Positions 6,001-6,460 of a stretch of DNA of 6,460 nt are shown here, piece by piece. How positions within the stretch are numbered: the stretch's first letter is position 1; the number at the start of each line of letters is the position of its first letter. The notes under the pieces were generated by a model that did not search any database, had not been told where the DNA came from, and worked only from the letters and a program-made list of their open reading frames with translations. The stretch is from CAZZKG01 sp964654825 (GTDB taxonomy: Bacteria > Gemmatimonadota > CAZMKB01), in contig CAZZKG010000112.1 of NCBI GenBank assembly GCA_964654825.1, forward strand, positions 1 to 6,460, read 5' to 3'. Position numbers and translations under genes: made by a program.

Positions 6001-6240
6001 GGGGTAGATGACCCGAGCCTTTACACAGGGCCGCGGCGGACGGACATCAATGGAGACGGCGTGTTTGATGAAGCAGACGATGCAATGATCATCGACCATC
6101 TCGACTTCAATGGTGACGGCAAGGTGAGTGTTGAGGAGGAGCTGACGATGAGGCTTCTCGCGGGTGGTGCAAACGACGCCACTCCGTTCAACTTCGATCG
6201 TCCGAGAGAAGTGAGGCTCGGGTTCGAGATGAGATTTTAA
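3052..6240 (+). CDS. TonB-dependent outer-membrane receptor with CarboxypepD_reg-like domain
   Basis: This is a 1062-residue outer-membrane transporter. A signal peptide (residues 1-30, KR then a hydrophobic run, probable cleavage after LFA) is followed by a carboxypeptidase-regulatory-like beta domain (about 34-112, GIVTDADTGEPLVGAQIVVEG ... NDEGYYFVLNVPVG). A TonB-box-containing linker (about 115-145, near QEIYGDREPL) is followed by the plug (about 146-240, with FSIRGSRPEEAAVYVDGI and FGDAGAGIVNIVTKEGG). The beta barrel extends to the terminal Phe (VRLGFEMRF), as expected for assembly by BAM. The predicted last surface loop carries two EF-hand-like loops (residues 998-1009 and 1018-1029). 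ATG 3052 follows GAGGAGGAGG (3041-3050) closely; GTG 3055 is an alternative start with better spacing. The ligand cannot be read from sequence. It lacks a SusD-type lipoprotein partner immediately downstream, so a SusC glycan importer is not supported. It probably depends on the TonB system encoded upstream. Confidence 0.92.
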   Translation: MVHVKRLGFSASLAVCLLILSVSFGPNLFAQTTGKVEGIVTDADTGEPLVGAQIVVEGTLLGNITNDEGYYFVLNVPVGLQSVKAQIIGYQSLTVKDVRILAGQTHAVDFSLKSTVLELPGQEIYGDREPLVPRDNTVSKERFTGETTLEIPTDNVTQVITLQAGITRYGSRFSIRGSRPEEAAVYVDGINVKSYTTDGLQAEDDLDVGENAVEEVDVITGGFSSDFGDAGAGIVNIVTKEGGQKYSGQFRIETDEFMPTTSNYGYNRAQVSVGGPIPALSENLSFFFSGEITGQGDRFPRSDGFKGRNEDIGWLADMYSFSDEVRDYLGHDLDINEQLRLARANNADMPILDIESFRTDDGEHLGRLVGNTGDESRAQAKIAWQANKNIKLTGTYMYDRDQGLAFNRNMIFWDNVSNGVFSNGNHLGIIGYNHTISQSAERSSNIQVRASFQRAWLVLGPKYNVDDASSGFGQDLGYNDMRSILNYRIGNIPIFLDDLKGGWVKSLQDVLNRYQYDFELRTGRNGQNPFGVTAAGFLDADVGYYDFLRTMEEDRANFRVDFDSQINKIHRVRAGADVKYWQVDYYSNNLTSSTFLNFFNAKPEMQSFYLEDRLDFQDLVIDLGLRVDSFQAGTKAPRVIGDQTAESSGDPANPNSREGGGVEPSRLTEISPRLGVAHPVTEKTQIRLSYGTKFQVPTFLHMYRGINISLTEQQNTNQFFGNPYLGFRKTTSFEVGMTTLLSEDWVLDLVGYNRDIDGNISARYLQQNPDIQFLRIYTNVDNGNVKGFDTSIRRRFSKYYSMDLTYTMLFARSTGTDPEDFVRNEGFFIGGDRPPLPPVETNPNDFDQMHTFNTQFNVKLPGDFREGTNLGKFLKNTGYYFTLQANSGRPYTTQNANFDFIEKSNASRRGWEFIANLRIIKDLNWGGLDYSVFADVRNLFNNVNLSTNQTDVFSSAGITNGVYQTTGSPYSDGQTVRRAIDGIGVDDPSLYTGPRRTDINGDGVFDEADDAMIIDHLDFNGDGKVSVEEELTMRLLAGGANDATPFNFDRPREVRLGFEMRF
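6043..6138 (+). other. Two EF-hand-like calcium loops within the receptor
   Basis: Residues 998-1009 read DINGDGVFDEAD and residues 1018-1029 read DFNGDGKVSVEE. Both have Asp/Asn/Asp at loop positions 1, 3 and 5 with Gly at 6, Asp or Ser at 9, and Asp or Glu at 12, matching the DxNxDG calcium-loop pattern of EF-hand and dockerin proteins. They are 20 residues apart start to start, shorter than a dockerin duplication. They fall between the strand containing FADVRNLFNN and the last strand REVRLGFEMRF, which by receptor topology is the last extracellular loop. Calcium binding is inferred. Confidence 0.75.
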
Positions 6241-6261
6241 TAGATTCGAAGGAGGCGTTCT

Positions 6262-6460
6262 ATGAACAGAGGACGAAGGAGGATAGGGGGATCAGGCGTT
6301 GCATCTGCCGCCCCGATCCTCGTATTATCGGTTTTCCTCCTGTTTCTGGCCTACAGCGGTGCGAGTTCATACGTGAGTGTGAAGGGTGGTAACAAAGGCC
6401 CCTCTCCATCGAAACTTGTACTCAAGTTTCATGATTTCAACTCGGTAAAACTTGCCATCT
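6262..6460 (+). CDS. N-terminus of an exported protein of unknown function (3' truncated)
   Basis: ATG 6262 is preceded by AAGGAGG (6249-6255) at 6 nt spacing and lies 21 bp after the receptor stop with no terminator, so co-transcription is likely. The 66 visible residues begin with a very basic segment (MNRGRRRIGG). A hydrophobic run (about 17-33, ILVLSVFLLFLAY) follows, then SGASSYVSVKGG, a plausible signal peptidase I region. There is no Cys lipobox, so it is not a lipoprotein. The visible mature part (KGPSPSKLVLKFHDFNSVKLAI) does not identify a family. Position suggests a periplasmic, surface or secreted partner of the receptor, but this is inference only. Confidence 0.8.
   Translation, partial: MNRGRRRIGGSGVASAAPILVLSVFLLFLAYSGASSYVSVKGGNKGPSPSKLVLKFHDFNSVKLAI

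Noticed and set aside
3052..6460. SusC/SusD polysaccharide utilisation pair
   Set aside because: The receptor has the N-terminal regulatory-like domain shared with SusC, but the next gene has no lipoprotein signal and no SusD-like sequence in its visible part, and no glycoside hydrolase is nearby.

Overview
The window looks like a chromosomal fragment of a Gram-negative (diderm) bacterium. It carries a complete energy-transduction module for outer-membrane transport (ExbB, two ExbD paralogues, TonB) followed by a large TonB-dependent outer-membrane receptor. The receptor has an N-terminal carboxypeptidase-regulatory-like domain and no recognisable specific ligand signature. This architecture (exbB-exbD-exbD-tonB, receptor with a CarboxypepD_reg-like domain) is typical of Bacteroidetes-related and candidate FCB-group lineages such as Ignavibacteria, KSB1, Zixibacteria and Krumholzibacteria. 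That placement is an inference from gene style; the sequence alone does not fix the phylum. All genes lie on the + strand.

Layout. Positions 2-136 are the 3' end of a gene ending in a Fis-type helix-turn-helix, probably the tail of an NtrC-like sigma-54 regulator. A good sigma-70-like promoter (161-188) then starts the exbB (245-874), exbD1 (917-1339), exbD2 (1356-1799), tonB (about 1813-2454) operon. exbB and exbD2 both use TTG starts supported by clear ribosome binding sites. A hairpin (2472-2514) follows tonB.

The 597-bp gap 2455-3051 has no convincing large gene but much structure. There are two copies of an inverted-repeat motif GTCACA-N3-TGTGAC about 212 bp apart, the first with an extra in-phase direct half-site. 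There are also additional TGTGAC boxes, a perfect TATAAT, a stem-loop with a U-rich tail, a short open frame in the same frame as the receptor, and an 11-base perfect Shine-Dalgarno sequence with no ordinary start codon behind it. I regard this leader/control region as the most novel part of the window.

The receptor (3052-6240, 1062 aa) has a signal peptide, a CarboxypepD_reg-like domain, a plug, a barrel and a terminal Phe. Its predicted last surface loop contains two EF-hand-like calcium loops (codons at 6043-6078 and 6103-6138). A further exported protein starts 21 bp downstream (6262) and runs off the window; it is likely co-transcribed with the receptor and may be its functional partner.

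How the genes work together: ExbB/ExbD use the proton gradient to energise TonB, which spans the periplasm through a Pro/Glu-rich linker and pulls on the plug of receptors such as the one encoded here. The substrate is not evident. No tRNA, rRNA, CRISPR array, insertion sequence or phage gene was seen.
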